Shown: positions 15,534 through 24,943, numbered from the stretch's first letter. The stretch is DNA of 64,000 nucleotides from Streptomyces fumigatiscleroticus (GCF_014647975.1 NZ_BMQF01000018.1:1-64000); one strand, 5' to 3'. The notes: generated by a model not told the origin, from the sequence alone. Numbers and translations: made by a program.

Positions 15534-16559
15534 CTAGAAGACCGACTCCGCCTCGTCCATCCGGTCCTTGGGCACCGTCTTCAGCTCGGTCACCGCCTCC
15601 GCCAGCGGCACCATCACGATGTCGGTGCCGCGCAGCGCGGTCATCCTGCCGAACTCGCCGCGGTGCGCGGCCTCCACCGCGTGCCAGCCGAAGCGCGTGG
15701 CGAGCACCCGGTCGTACGCGGTCGGCGTGCCGCCGCGCTGGACATGGCCGAGGATGACCGGCTTGGCCTCCTTGCCGAGCCGGCGCTCCAGCTCGTAGGC
15801 GAGAGCGGTGCCGATGCCCTGGAAGCGCTCGTGCCCGTACTGGTCGATCTCGCCGTGGCCGTAGTCCATGGTGCCCTCGGCGGGGTGGGCGCCCTCGGCG
15901 ACGCAGATCACCGCGAACTTCTTGCCGCGCGCGAACCGCTCCTCGACCATCTTGACCAGGTCGGCCGGGTCGAAGGGACGCTCGGGCAGGCAGATGCCGT
16001 GCGCGCCGCCGGCCATGCCGGACTCCAGCGCGATCCAGCCGGCGTGCCGCCCCATGACCTCGACGACCATGACCCGCTGGTGGGACTCGGCGGTGGTCTT
16101 CAGACGGTCCATCGCCTCCGTGGCCACACCGACGGCCGTGTCGAAGCCGAAGGTGCGGTCGGTGGAGGAGATGTCGTTGTCGATCGTCTTCGGCACGCCG
16201 ACCACCGGCAGGCCGGCGTCCGACAGCATCCGGGCCGCGGTCAGCGTGCCCTCGCCGCCGATCGGGATCAGCGCGTCGATGCCGAACTCGCGCGCCATGT
16301 CCTGCGCGTTCTCGCAGGCCTCGCGCAGCCGGTCGCGCTGGAGCCGGGAGGAGCCGAGGATGGTGCCGCCGCGGGCCAGGATGCCGCTGACCTCGTTCAG
16401 GCCGAGGGTGCGGTAGCGGCCGTCCAGCAGGCCCGCGTACCCGTCCTCGAAGCCGATGACCTCATCGCCGTACTGCGTGACCGCTCGGTGCACGACCGAC
16501 CGGATCACTGCGTTCAGCCCGGGGCAGTCGCCGCCTGCGGTGAGAACTCCGATGCGCAT
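15534..16559 (-). CDS. pfkA: ATP-dependent 6-phosphofructokinase
   Basis: 341 residues. Phosphorylates fructose-6-phosphate in glycolysis. Motifs: GGDCPGLNAVIR (nucleotide loop), GGEGTL with Gly where PPi-dependent enzymes carry Asp, PKTIDND with Lys, both pointing to ATP use, then the substrate loop MGRHAGWIAL and HVQRGGTPTAYDR. The ATG has GCAGGAGA eight bases upstream. Order pfkA, pta-ackA, pyk equals S. coelicolor pfkA2 (SCO5426) to pyk2 (SCO5423), from memory. Divergent from pta. Confidence 0.95.
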   Translation of the reverse strand: MRIGVLTAGGDCPGLNAVIRSVVHRAVTQYGDEVIGFEDGYAGLLDGRYRTLGLNEVSGILARGGTILGSSRLQRDRLREACENAQDMAREFGIDALIPIGGEGTLTAARMLSDAGLPVVGVPKTIDNDISSTDRTFGFDTAVGVATEAMDRLKTTAESHQRVMVVEVMGRHAGWIALESGMAGGAHGICLPERPFDPADLVKMVEERFARGKKFAVICVAEGAHPAEGTMDYGHGEIDQYGHERFQGIGTALAYELERRLGKEAKPVILGHVQRGGTPTAYDRVLATRFGWHAVEAAHRGEFGRMTALRGTDIVMVPLAEAVTELKTVPKDRMDEAESVF

Positions 16560-16785
16560 CGTGCTGTGTCTCCTGCTCGCTGTTGATACCGGTGAGCCAG
16601 TGCCGATTCTTTCACGTCCCCCGCGACGACGCCGCTCCCGCTCCACCGGCCCTCGGATGCCCCTCCCCTCCCTCGCACTAACGGGCGCCTTATCCACCGA
16701 CAGAGGTATTGTCAAGAGGGTTCTGCTCACCTCGGTGGGCGATTTTTATGACCCCGCCCCCGATGAGACGAAACGGAGAGCACGC

Positions 16786-18879
16786 GTGACGCGCAGCGTG
16801 TACGTGACCGGCATCGACCGCGGCGACGGCCGCCAGGTCGTCGAACTGGGGGTCATGGAGCTCCTGACCCGGCAGGTCGACCGGGTCGGTGTGTTCCGTC
16901 CCCTGGTGCACGACGGCCCCGACCGGCTCTTCGAGCTGCTCCGCGCCCGCTACCGGCTCTCCCAGGACCCGGCGACCGTCTACGGCATGGGGTATCCGCA
17001 GGCGTCCGCCCTCCAGGCCGAGCGCGGCACCGACGAGCTGGTCTCCACCCTGGTCGACCGCTTCCACCTGGTCGCCCGTGACTACGACGTCGTGCTCGTC
17101 CTCGGCACCGACTTCGCCGACACCCAGCTCCCGGACGAGCTGGCACTCAACGCCCGGCTCGCCAACGAGTTCGGCGCCTCGGTGATCCCGGTGGTGGGCG
17201 GCCGGAAGCAGACGGCCGAGTCCGTGCTCGCCGAGACCCGCAACGCCTTCCGCGCCTATGACGGGCTGGGCTGCGACGTGCTGGCGATGGTGACCAACCG
17301 GGTGGCCCGCGAGGACCGGGACGAGATCGCCGGGCGGCTGGAGAACCGGCTGCCGGTGCCGTGCTGGGTGCTGCCCGACGAGCCCGCGCTGTCGGCGCCG
17401 ACGGTCGCCCAGATCGCGCACGCGCTGGGCGCGAAGGTGGTGCTCGGCGACGACGCCGGGCTGGCCCGGGACGCGCTCGACTTCGTCTTCGGCGGCGCGA
17501 GCCTGCCCAACCTGCTGCCCGCCCTGACGCCCGGCTGTCTGGTGGTGACCCCGGGCGACCGCGCCGACCTGGTCGTGGGCTCGCTCGCCGCGCACAGCGC
17601 CGGCACCCCGCCGATAGCCGGCGTGCTGCTCACCCTGAACGAGGTGCCCGGCGACAACATCCTCACCCTGGCCGCCCGGCTCGCCCCCGGCACCCCGGTA
17701 CTCTCGGTGCCCGGCAACAGCTTCCCCACCGCCGAGCGGCTCTTCTCCCTGGAGGGCAAGCTGAACGCGGCCACGCCGCGCAAGGCGGAGACCGCGCTCG
17801 GCCTCTTCGAGCGGTACGTCGACACCGCCGCCCTGGCCCGCCGCGTCTCCGCGCCCAGCAGCGACCGCGTCACCCCGATGATGTTCGAGCACAAGCTGCT
17901 GGAGCAGGCCCGCGCCGACAAGCGCCGGGTCGTGCTCCCGGAGGGCACCGAGGAGCGCGTGCTGCACGCCGCCGAGGTGCTGCTGCGCCGCGGGGTGTGC
18001 GACCTGACCCTGCTCGGCCCGGTCGACCGGATCCGGAAGAAGGCCGCCGACCTCGGCATCGACCTGGGCGACTCGCAGCTGATCGACCCGGCCACCAGCG
18101 AGCTGCGCGACTCCTTCGCCGAGAAGTACGCCGCGCTGCGCGCGCACAAGGGCGTCACCGTGGAGCTGGCGTACGACGTCGTCTCCGACGTGAACTACTT
18201 CGGCACGCTGATGGTGCAGGAGGGCCTGGCCGACGGCATGGTGTCGGGGTCGGTGCACTCCACGGCGGCGACCATCCGCCCGGCCTTCGAGATCATCAAG
18301 ACCAAGCCGGAGGCCTCCATCGTCTCCTCGGTCTTCTTCATGTGCCTGGCCGACAAGGTGCTGGTCTACGGCGACTGCGCGGTCAATCCCGACCCGGACG
18401 CCGAGCAGCTCGCCGACATCGCCGTCCAGTCGGCCACCACCGCCCGGCGGTTCGGTGTGCAGCCGCGGATCGCGATGCTGTCGTACTCGACCGGCACCTC
18501 CGGCTCCGGCGCGGACGTCGACAAGGTGCGCGCCGCCACCGAGCTGGCCCGCGAGCGGCGGCCCGATCTGAAGATCGAGGGGCCGATCCAGTACGACGCC
18601 GCGGTCGAGCCCAGCGTCGCGGCGACCAAGCTGCCGGGCTCCGAGGTCGCCGGGCAGGCCACCGTGCTGGTCTTCCCCGACCTCAACACCGGCAACAACA
18701 CCTACAAGGCCGTGCAGCGGTCGGCCGGCGCGATCGCCGTCGGCCCGGTCCTCCAGGGCCTGCGCAAGCCGGTCAACGACCTGTCCCGGGGCGCCCTCGT
18801 CCAGGACATCGTCAACACCGTCGCCATCACGGCGATCCAGGCCCAGACCAACCCGAACGAGAAGGCGTCCGAGCAGTGA
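16786..18879 (+). CDS. pta: Phosphate acetyltransferase
   Basis: 697 residues, the long Pta form. The N-terminal P-loop-like (DRTGG-containing) regulatory region occupies about 1-350, and the C-terminal catalytic domain runs from MMFEHKLLEQARADKRRVVLPEGTEERVL. It interconverts acetyl-CoA and acetyl phosphate. The GTG start follows ACGGAGAG by six bases. It overlaps ackA by four bases (GTGA), so the acetate switch enzymes are co-translated. Divergent from pfkA with 226 bases between, which must hold both promoters. Confidence 0.95.
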   Translation: MTRSVYVTGIDRGDGRQVVELGVMELLTRQVDRVGVFRPLVHDGPDRLFELLRARYRLSQDPATVYGMGYPQASALQAERGTDELVSTLVDRFHLVARDYDVVLVLGTDFADTQLPDELALNARLANEFGASVIPVVGGRKQTAESVLAETRNAFRAYDGLGCDVLAMVTNRVAREDRDEIAGRLENRLPVPCWVLPDEPALSAPTVAQIAHALGAKVVLGDDAGLARDALDFVFGGASLPNLLPALTPGCLVVTPGDRADLVVGSLAAHSAGTPPIAGVLLTLNEVPGDNILTLAARLAPGTPVLSVPGNSFPTAERLFSLEGKLNAATPRKAETALGLFERYVDTAALARRVSAPSSDRVTPMMFEHKLLEQARADKRRVVLPEGTEERVLHAAEVLLRRGVCDLTLLGPVDRIRKKAADLGIDLGDSQLIDPATSELRDSFAEKYAALRAHKGVTVELAYDVVSDVNYFGTLMVQEGLADGMVSGSVHSTAATIRPAFEIIKTKPEASIVSSVFFMCLADKVLVYGDCAVNPDPDAEQLADIAVQSATTARRFGVQPRIAMLSYSTGTSGSGADVDKVRAATELARERRPDLKIEGPIQYDAAVEPSVAATKLPGSEVAGQATVLVFPDLNTGNNTYKAVQRSAGAIAVGPVLQGLRKPVNDLSRGALVQDIVNTVAITAIQAQTNPNEKASEQ

Positions 18880-20087
18880 CCTCCCCCACCCGTGTCCTCG
18901 TCCTCAACTCCGGCTCCTCGTCGGTGAAGTACCAGCTGCTGGACATGCGGGACAGCAGCCGGCTGGCGGTGGGTCTGGTCGAGCGCATCGGCGAGCGGAC
19001 CTCCCGGCTGAAGCACACCTGCGTGAGCAGCGGCGAGACCCGCGAGCAGAACGGCCCGATGCACGACCACGAGGCCGCCCTCAAGGCGGTCGCCGCGGAG
19101 CTGGCCCGGGACGGCCTGGGCCTGGAGTCGCCGGAGCTGGCCGCGATCGGGCACCGCGTGGTGCACGGCGGGGAGTTCTTCACCGAGCCCACCGTCGTCG
19201 ACGACACGGTGCTCATCGAGATCGAGCGGCTGATCCCGGTCGCGCCGCTGCACAACCCGGCCAACCTCACCGGTATCCGCACCGCCCAGGCGCTCCGCCC
19301 CGACCTGCCCCAGGTCGCGGTCTTCGACACGGCGTTCCACACGACCATGCCCGAGGCCGCGGCGCGCTACGCGATCGACCCCAGGATCGCCGACCGGCAC
19401 CGCATCCGGCGCTACGGCTTCCACGGCACCTCGCACGCGTACGTCTCCCGCGAGACCGCGCGGCTGCTGGGCAAGGACCCGTCGGAGGTGAACGTCATCG
19501 TGCTGCACCTCGGCAACGGCGCCTCGGCCTCGGCGGTGGAGAAGGGCCGGTGCGTGGACACCTCCATGGGGCTGACGCCATTGGAGGGACTGGTGATGGG
19601 TACGCGGTCCGGTGATCTGGACCCGGCGGTCATCTTCCATTTGGAGCGCGTTGGCGGAATGTCCATGGACGAGGTCGACACTCTCCTCAACAAGAGGAGC
19701 GGCCTGTACGGTCTCTGCGGCGACAACGACATGCGGGAGATCCGCCGCCGGGTCGACGAGGGCGACGAGCAGGCGAAGCTCGCCTTCGACATCTACATTC
19801 ACCGCTTGAGGAAGTACATCGGCGCCTATTACGCGGTGCTCGGACGGGTGGACGCGGTGGTGTTCACGGCCGGGGTCGGTGAGAACGCGGCGCCGGTGCG
19901 GGAAGCTGCCGTGGCGGGCCTCGAGGGACTGGGCCTGGCGATCGACGGCGAGCGGAACGCCGAGCGCAGCGACCGGCCGCGGGTGATCTCACCCGAGGAC
20001 GCGCGGGTGAAGGTCGCCGTGGTGCCGACGGACGAGGAATTGGAGATCGCGACACAGACCTACGCGCTGGTCGAAAAGAACAGCTGA
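18876..20087 (+). CDS. ackA: Acetate kinase
   Basis: 403 residues. Interconverts acetyl phosphate and acetate with ATP formation. Has the VLVLNSGSSSVKYQL N-terminal ATPase-fold motif, GHRVVHGG, FDTAFHTTMP, RRYGFHGTSH and the HLGNGAS phosphate loop, in the expected order. Its start overlaps the pta stop. Followed after 88 bases by pyk with a separate promoter. Confidence 0.96.
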   Translation: MTSPTRVLVLNSGSSSVKYQLLDMRDSSRLAVGLVERIGERTSRLKHTCVSSGETREQNGPMHDHEAALKAVAAELARDGLGLESPELAAIGHRVVHGGEFFTEPTVVDDTVLIEIERLIPVAPLHNPANLTGIRTAQALRPDLPQVAVFDTAFHTTMPEAAARYAIDPRIADRHRIRRYGFHGTSHAYVSRETARLLGKDPSEVNVIVLHLGNGASASAVEKGRCVDTSMGLTPLEGLVMGTRSGDLDPAVIFHLERVGGMSMDEVDTLLNKRSGLYGLCGDNDMREIRRRVDEGDEQAKLAFDIYIHRLRKYIGAYYAVLGRVDAVVFTAGVGENAAPVREAAVAGLEGLGLAIDGERNAERSDRPRVISPEDARVKVAVVPTDEELEIATQTYALVEKNS

Positions 20088-20135
20088 GGAATACACGCCT
20101 GAGCGCGAACGCGCCCATTTGTATCTTCCGCCAGA

Positions 20136-20169
20136 CGGAATATTCCGCTGCGAAACAAACCGATAGGAT
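20136..20169 (+). promoter_or_regulatory. pyk promoter with 12-bp palindrome, probable leaderless start
   Basis: Perfect palindrome CGGAATATTCCG (20136-20147) covers the expected -35 position. A TAGGAT -10 box (20164-20169) is six bases from the ATG, and there is no ribosome site, so the mRNA is probably leaderless and the palindrome an operator. Confidence 0.5.
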
Positions 20170-20175
20170 CGCTCC

Positions 20176-21609
20176 ATGCGCCGTTCGAAAATCGTCTGTA
20201 CTCTCGGCCCCGCGGTCGACTCCCACGAGCAGCTGGTCGCACTGATCCAGGCCGGCATGAACGTGGCCCGTTTCAACTTCAGCCATGGCACGCACGCCGA
20301 GCACCAGGGGCGTTACGACCGGGTCCGGGCCGCCGCCAAGGAGGCGGGCAAGCCCATCGGCGTCCTCGCCGACCTCCAGGGCCCGAAGATCCGGCTGGAG
20401 ACCTTCGCCGAGGGCCCGGTCGAGCTGGTGCGCGGTGACGAGTTCACCATCACCACCGAGGACGTCCCGGGCGACAAGACGATCTGCGGCACCACCTACA
20501 AGGGCCTGCCCGGCGACGTCGCCAAGGGCGACCAGGTGCTGATCAACGACGGCAACGTCGAGCTGCGGGTCACCGAGGTCGACGGCCCCCGGGTGAAGAC
20601 GATCGTCATCGAGGGCGGCGTCGTCTCCGACCACAAGGGCATCAACCTGCCCGGCGCGGCCGTCAACGTCCCGGCGCTGTCCGACAAGGACGTCGAGGAC
20701 CTGCGCTTCGCCCTGCGCATGGGGTGCGACCTGGTCGCCCTCTCCTTCGTCCGCGACGCCAAGGACATCAACGACGTCCACCGCGTCATGGACGAGGAGG
20801 GCCGCCGCGTCCCGGTGATCGCCAAGGTGGAGAAGCCGCAGGCGGTCGAGAACATGGAGGACGTCGTGATGGCGTTCGACGGCGTCATGGTCGCCCGCGG
20901 CGACCTGGCCGTCGAGTACCCGCTCGAGAAGGTCCCCATGGTGCAGAAGCGCCTGATCGAGCTCTGCCGGCGCAACGCCAAGCCGGTGATCGTCGCGACC
21001 CAGATGATGGAGTCGATGATCACCAACTCCCGGCCGACCCGCGCCGAGGCCTCCGACGTCGCCAACGCCATCCTGGACGGCGCCGACGCGGTCATGCTGT
21101 CGGCCGAGTCCAGCGTGGGCGCGTACCCGATCGAGACCGTCAAGACGATGTCGAAGATCGTCACCGCGGCCGAGCAGGAGCTGCTCTCCAAGGGCCTCCA
21201 GCCGCTGGTCCCCGGCAAGAAGCCGCGCACGCAGGGCGGTTCGGTGGCCCGTGCCGCCGCCGAGATCGCCGACTTCCTCGGCGGCAAGGGCCTGGTGGCC
21301 TTCACCCAGTCCGGTGACACCGCCCGCCGGCTGTCCCGCTACCGCGCCGCCCAGCCGATCATCGCCTACACCACCGACGAGTCCACCCGCAACCAGCTGA
21401 CGCTCAGCTGGGGCGTGGAGTCGCACGTCGTGCCGTTCGTGAACAGCACCGACGAGATGGTCGACCTGGTGGACCAGGAGATGGTCAAGCTCAACCGCTT
21501 CAACGCCGGCGACATCGTGGTCATCACCGCCGGTTCGCCCCCCGGCGTCCCCGGCACCACCAACATGGTCCGCGTCCACCACCTGGGCGAGGGCAGCACC
21601 CGCCACTGA
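20176..21609 (+). CDS. pyk: Pyruvate kinase
   Basis: 477 residues, the usual length. Converts phosphoenolpyruvate and ADP to pyruvate and ATP. Motifs: KIVCTLGPAVDS, NFSHGTHAEH, DLQGPKIRLE, the catalytic IAKVEKPQAVENM segment, MVARGDLAVEYP and ATQMMESM, with the B domain about 70-165 and C-terminal domain after about 345. It is the last step of the glycolytic block here. A strong hairpin follows the stop. Confidence 0.97.
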   Translation: MRRSKIVCTLGPAVDSHEQLVALIQAGMNVARFNFSHGTHAEHQGRYDRVRAAAKEAGKPIGVLADLQGPKIRLETFAEGPVELVRGDEFTITTEDVPGDKTICGTTYKGLPGDVAKGDQVLINDGNVELRVTEVDGPRVKTIVIEGGVVSDHKGINLPGAAVNVPALSDKDVEDLRFALRMGCDLVALSFVRDAKDINDVHRVMDEEGRRVPVIAKVEKPQAVENMEDVVMAFDGVMVARGDLAVEYPLEKVPMVQKRLIELCRRNAKPVIVATQMMESMITNSRPTRAEASDVANAILDGADAVMLSAESSVGAYPIETVKTMSKIVTAAEQELLSKGLQPLVPGKKPRTQGGSVARAAAEIADFLGGKGLVAFTQSGDTARRLSRYRAAQPIIAYTTDESTRNQLTLSWGVESHVVPFVNSTDEMVDLVDQEMVKLNRFNAGDIVVITAGSPPGVPGTTNMVRVHHLGEGSTRH

Positions 21610-21630
21610 GCCCGCTCAGTTCCGAACGGC

Positions 21631-21668
21631 GCCGAGGGCGCCCCCTGCGAACAGGGGGCGCCCTCGGC
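21631..21668. terminator. Strong bidirectional terminator between pyk and the secreted-protein operon
   Basis: Perfect 17-bp stem around a CGAA tetraloop, placed between two convergent genes. No U-tract. Confidence 0.9.
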
Positions 21669-21701
21669 TGTGCGGCTCCCGAACGGGCTCGAAAGGGGTG
21701 C

Positions 21702-23075
21702 TCAGTCCTCGGTGGTGTACTGACGCAGCCCGGGAATGTGCAGGGTCCCGCCGAACTGGCCGGCCTGCACGACCTTCACCTTGGTGAAGTAGATGATCGG
21801 GATGTCCAGCGGCGGCGGGTTCTCCGGGTCGAACGTGATGGGGATCAGCCCCAGCAGGTTGCCCGAGATGCTCTCCGTGTACATCACCGTGTCGCCGTCG
21901 CGGATCGTGGACGTCGAGCCCTCGGCCGCCTGCACGTGGTAGGTGACGCCGTCCGCCTTCACCGTCTGGTGCAGGTCACCTATGTCGGTGCCGCCGGATA
22001 TGACGTACTTCAGCACCTTCTTGGTCTTGCCACTGGCCGTCTTCACCTCGACGACGCCCTTGTACGAGGCGTTCTTGAGCAGCAGCGAGCTGGCGTCCAG
22101 GTACCAGGGTTCGTCCGGCACCAGCAGGGGGTTGTCGACGCCGCCCTCCGCGTCCGTGGCGGCCGGGCAGTCCTCCGGGTCCGTGGTGGCGCTCGCGGAC
22201 GCGGACGGTGACGGGGACGGGCTCGCCGAAGCGGTGGCCTCCGCGGCGTCCTCGTCCTCCCCGGCCGTCTCGGTGCCCCCGGCCGTCTCCCCGGCGGCCT
22301 CGGTGGTGTCCTCGGCCGCCTTCGACGCCGTGCCCGCGGCGTCCCGCACGGTGTCCTTCGCCGTCTCGGTGGCCTTGTCGGTCGTCTCCTTCACGGCGTC
22401 GGAGGCGCTTGCGTTCGCGGAGGCCGACGCCGAGGCGGTCGGCGTGGGGCTCGCGCTCTCGGACGACTTGCCGCCGGTGAGCAGGTCCCCGAGGGCGTTG
22501 CCGATGTCCTCCAGCAGATTGCCGCCGCTCGCGGACGCCGAGGGGGACGGTGTGGCGGTGGCGCCGCCGGACGCCGATCCGCCCGGCGCGCTCGTGGTGG
22601 CGGACGGTGCGGGCTCGGCCTCGTCGTCGTCGGAACCTGAATCCGACGAGGAGGAGGTGCCCGGCGACTGCTTCCCGGTGTCCTGCGTGGCCGAGGGAGC
22701 GGGCTCGGTGCCCGTCTCCGTCTGGTCGCTTCCGTCGGCGTCGTCGGCGCTTTCCGAAGCGCTGCCGCTCGCCGAGGGCGACGGCGTGGCCGAGGCGGAG
22801 GCGCCGTCCTCCGCGCCTTCCAGGGCCGCCACGCAGTCCCTGTACTCGTCGGCCGTCAGGCCGTTGGACGGCGGCTTGTCGTCGGCCAGGGCGAGCGTCG
22901 GCGTGAACCCCATCCCCATGAGGATCGCCGTCGGCATCGCCGCCAGGGCTATGGCCTTGCCGGCCGGCATGTGGAACCTGGTGAACAGCGGCTTCCTGGG
23001 GGCCGCGTGACGCGGCCCGGTTCTCGCACGGGACGCGTCCGCCTCAGCCCAGCGGGTCACCTCGTCAGCCGGCAC
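21702..23075 (-). CDS. Secreted Ser/Ala/acidic low-complexity protein with conserved C-terminal domain
   Basis: 457 residues. A long N-region (about 36 residues) precedes the hydrophobic segment AIALAAMPTAILMGMGF and a likely cleavage after LALA. Residues about 90-300 are a Ser/Ala/Asp/Thr/Glu low-complexity linker with SPSAS-type repeats, probably extended in or beyond the wall. The last 150 residues form a conserved-looking beta-rich domain (YVISGGTDIGDLHQTV, IPIIYFTKVKVV). The GTG start has GGGAGG four bases upstream and overlaps the DUF6114 gene by eleven bases. Third gene of an operon; function unknown. The highest-Ser/Ala part is the least conserved. Confidence 0.75.
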   Translation of the reverse strand: MPADEVTRWAEADASRARTGPRHAAPRKPLFTRFHMPAGKAIALAAMPTAILMGMGFTPTLALADDKPPSNGLTADEYRDCVAALEGAEDGASASATPSPSASGSASESADDADGSDQTETGTEPAPSATQDTGKQSPGTSSSSDSGSDDDEAEPAPSATTSAPGGSASGGATATPSPSASASGGNLLEDIGNALGDLLTGGKSSESASPTPTASASASANASASDAVKETTDKATETAKDTVRDAAGTASKAAEDTTEAAGETAGGTETAGEDEDAAEATASASPSPSPSASASATTDPEDCPAATDAEGGVDNPLLVPDEPWYLDASSLLLKNASYKGVVEVKTASGKTKKVLKYVISGGTDIGDLHQTVKADGVTYHVQAAEGSTSTIRDGDTVMYTESISGNLLGLIPITFDPENPPPLDIPIIYFTKVKVVQAGQFGGTLHIPGLRQYTTED

Positions 23076-23613
23076 TGTGCCTCCCGTTCGTCCCGTTGGC
23101 CGGGATCGTTCCTGACAGGTCGTGCGACGCAGTCGGTCCGTCCGCGGACTGCTCCTGCGGCGTACCGTCCCCCGGCTCCGAACCCGGGCCCGGCTCCGTC
23201 TTCGGCTCGGCGGCGGGTGGCACGCCCGGGGCCCATGCGACTGCCAGAGCACCGCCGATGAGGGCAAGCAGGAAGCCCATGAGGAAGCCCCCGAAGTTGG
23301 CCACCGGGATGGACACCAGAGACAGCAGGATCGCCGCGACACCGGCGAAGGTGCGGATGTGCTTCTGCACCCAGAGACTGATGCCGAGGACGACGAGCAG
23401 CACGCCGATGATCAGGGACCCGGCGCCCGCCGTGGTGGCCATGGCCAGCGTCAGGTGGCCGATCTGCAAGTGTGCGTACGGGAAGTACATGATCGGGAAG
23501 CCACCGAGCATGACGAACAGACCGGCCCAGAACGGCCGCGTGCCCCGCCAGGCGCGGAACTGCAGCCTCCGGCGGGTGAACTGGCCGGGTGCGGCAGAGG
23601 TCTCGGCGCTCAT
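23065..23613 (-). CDS. DUF6114 membrane protein
   Basis: 182 residues. After FRAWRGTRPFWAGLF come about four membrane helices (residues 25-45, 55-80, 85-105, 108-130), then a Pro/Glu-rich hydrophilic tail of about 50 residues. Proteins of this family sit beside DUF6230 genes in many Streptomyces; function is unknown. The ATG has GGGAGC nine bases upstream. Central gene of the three-gene operon. Confidence 0.8.
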   Translation of the reverse strand: MSAETSAAPGQFTRRRLQFRAWRGTRPFWAGLFVMLGGFPIMYFPYAHLQIGHLTLAMATTAGAGSLIIGVLLVVLGISLWVQKHIRTFAGVAAILLSLVSIPVANFGGFLMGFLLALIGGALAVAWAPGVPPAAEPKTEPGPGSEPGDGTPQEQSADGPTASHDLSGTIPANGTNGRHSAG

Positions 23614-23728
23614 GGAAAACAGCTCCCTGGTACAGCATCGCTGTGGTGGTGATGTGGGCCGCGGATGGAGAAGCGGCCGGGAGTGGACGGGCGGGGCGGC
23701 CACCGGCCCCCCGCCCGTCAGCGAGTGC

Positions 23729-24379
23729 CTAGTAGCACTCCTTGCCCTTCACGGACAGCGACATCTTCAGGCCGCTGAGCTTGAAGGTTCCGGCGGTGGT
23801 GGCCCACGCCGTCTGCTTCACGTCGAGCAGCGAGGCGTGTTCCGCCTGCTGGGCGAAGCCATAAGGGTTGGCCTGCTTGTTCGCGACCTCGGACTGCTTC
23901 ATCTTCGGACCCTTGAGGTCCTTGCCGGCCACACCGATGTCGATGTTGGTGAAGGTGGCGTCCGTCTCGAGGTCCTCGACATCGATGTAGAGGTTCTCGG
24001 CGTGGACCTGCTTCTCCTCGTCGCTGCTGTCGCCCGCCGTCAGCTTCAGGGTCACGGAACCGAGCACCGGAATGTTCGGGGTGACGACCGACTGGCACAT
24101 CTTCTGGATCCTGGCGGTGCTGAACGCCGAGACCGCCACGGGGTGGGCCGCCTGCTCACCAGAGAGGGTGTACCCCTGGTCGATGGCTCCGTACTGCGAG
24201 AAGCCATCGCCCTCGAGCCTTTCCGCCGTCACTTTGAACGACTGCCCGGAAACGCTGAACGAAGCGGCCAGGGCACCCTGAGCGAGGGCGACCCCTATCG
24301 CGGCCGTCGCGGCCACGCTGGGCACCATGACCACAGCGAACCGCTTCCATCTGGTCCCGCCACGCACCTGGGACTCCAT
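23729..24379 (-). CDS. DUF6230 secreted protein
   Basis: 216 residues. A basic N-terminus and a hydrophobic segment MVPSVAATAAIGVALAQGALAA form a signal peptide with an AXA-like end, then a beta-rich exported domain (FSVSGQSFKVTAERLEG) with Cys in KMCQSVV and KECY, possibly a disulfide. Some homologues carry the old label cholesterol esterase, but no lipase serine motif is visible, so I do not endorse it. The ATG follows AAGGAGG closely. First gene of the operon, preceded by a 648-base regulatory-looking gap. Confidence 0.82.
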   Translation of the reverse strand: MESQVRGGTRWKRFAVVMVPSVAATAAIGVALAQGALAASFSVSGQSFKVTAERLEGDGFSQYGAIDQGYTLSGEQAAHPVAVSAFSTARIQKMCQSVVTPNIPVLGSVTLKLTAGDSSDEEKQVHAENLYIDVEDLETDATFTNIDIGVAGKDLKGPKMKQSEVANKQANPYGFAQQAEHASLLDVKQTAWATTAGTFKLSGLKMSLSVKGKECY

Positions 24380-24757
24380 ATTTCCTCCTTCTCGGACGTA
24401 CATCTCCTGGCTCCGGCTCGCCCCCGTTCGGCGGCTCGGCCGGGCAGGGATGGGAGAAGTGCTACGTCCTCGGGAAGGAGAGCGCCCGCGCTCGGCGGCG
24501 CGGTATCGCGCCCGAATCACCGGCGATCACCCCCGAGCGACAACCACTGGTCGCGCCTGACACGCATCACGCACAACCTTGCTGGACAGGCTTCGCCGAC
24601 CGGCGAAGACCCCCCTGTCCGAGAGCCGGCGTCACTGCCGCCCGCTCTGCTCGGTGGGGACCCAGGAAGCCCCGCGACCCGGTTGGCTGCCGGGGGTGCG
24701 GGAATGGACCGAGCGTCGCCGATCGTGGTGCATTCTCGCCGCCCGCACAAGGGGGTT

Positions 24758-24775
24758 CGTTACTCACTAGTAACG
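24758..24775 (-). promoter_or_regulatory. 18-bp dyad CGTTACT-N4-AGTAACG
   Basis: Perfect 7-bp arms separated by CACT, with the look of a TetR-type operator, about 380 bases upstream of the DUF6230 start. A related TTACT-CGC-AGTAAC dyad is at 24890-24903. No regulator gene is adjacent. Confidence 0.45.
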
Positions 24776-24903
24776 GCCGGATAACCGAGCAACGACGCAC
24801 AGATCTCCGTCGGCGACGCAGGGTGGCAACCCGAGGAAGGACAAGACCGTTGAAACATGGACGTAACCCGACAGATCACCACTGCCGACTTACTCGCAGT
24901 AAC

Positions 24904-24943
24904 AGCGGCCGCGATTACCAAGATTTGGTAAAGCGCGGCCGCT
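24904..24943. repeat. 40-base composite hairpin
   Basis: Outer arms AGCGGCCGCG and CGCGGCCGCT (10 bp) enclose inner arms TTACCAA and TTGGTAA (7 bp) around a GAT loop, with only one or two unpaired bases between. It could be a terminator or the core of a small RNA. Confidence 0.6.

Noticed and set aside
16680..16745. CCACCGA/TCGGTGG arms upstream of pta as an operator
   Set aside because: Arms are about 45 bases apart and not symmetric beyond seven to eight bases; too weak to claim.
23729..24379. Cholesterol esterase label for the DUF6230 protein
   Set aside because: No GxSxG serine hydrolase motif or catalytic triad can be found in the 216 residues.
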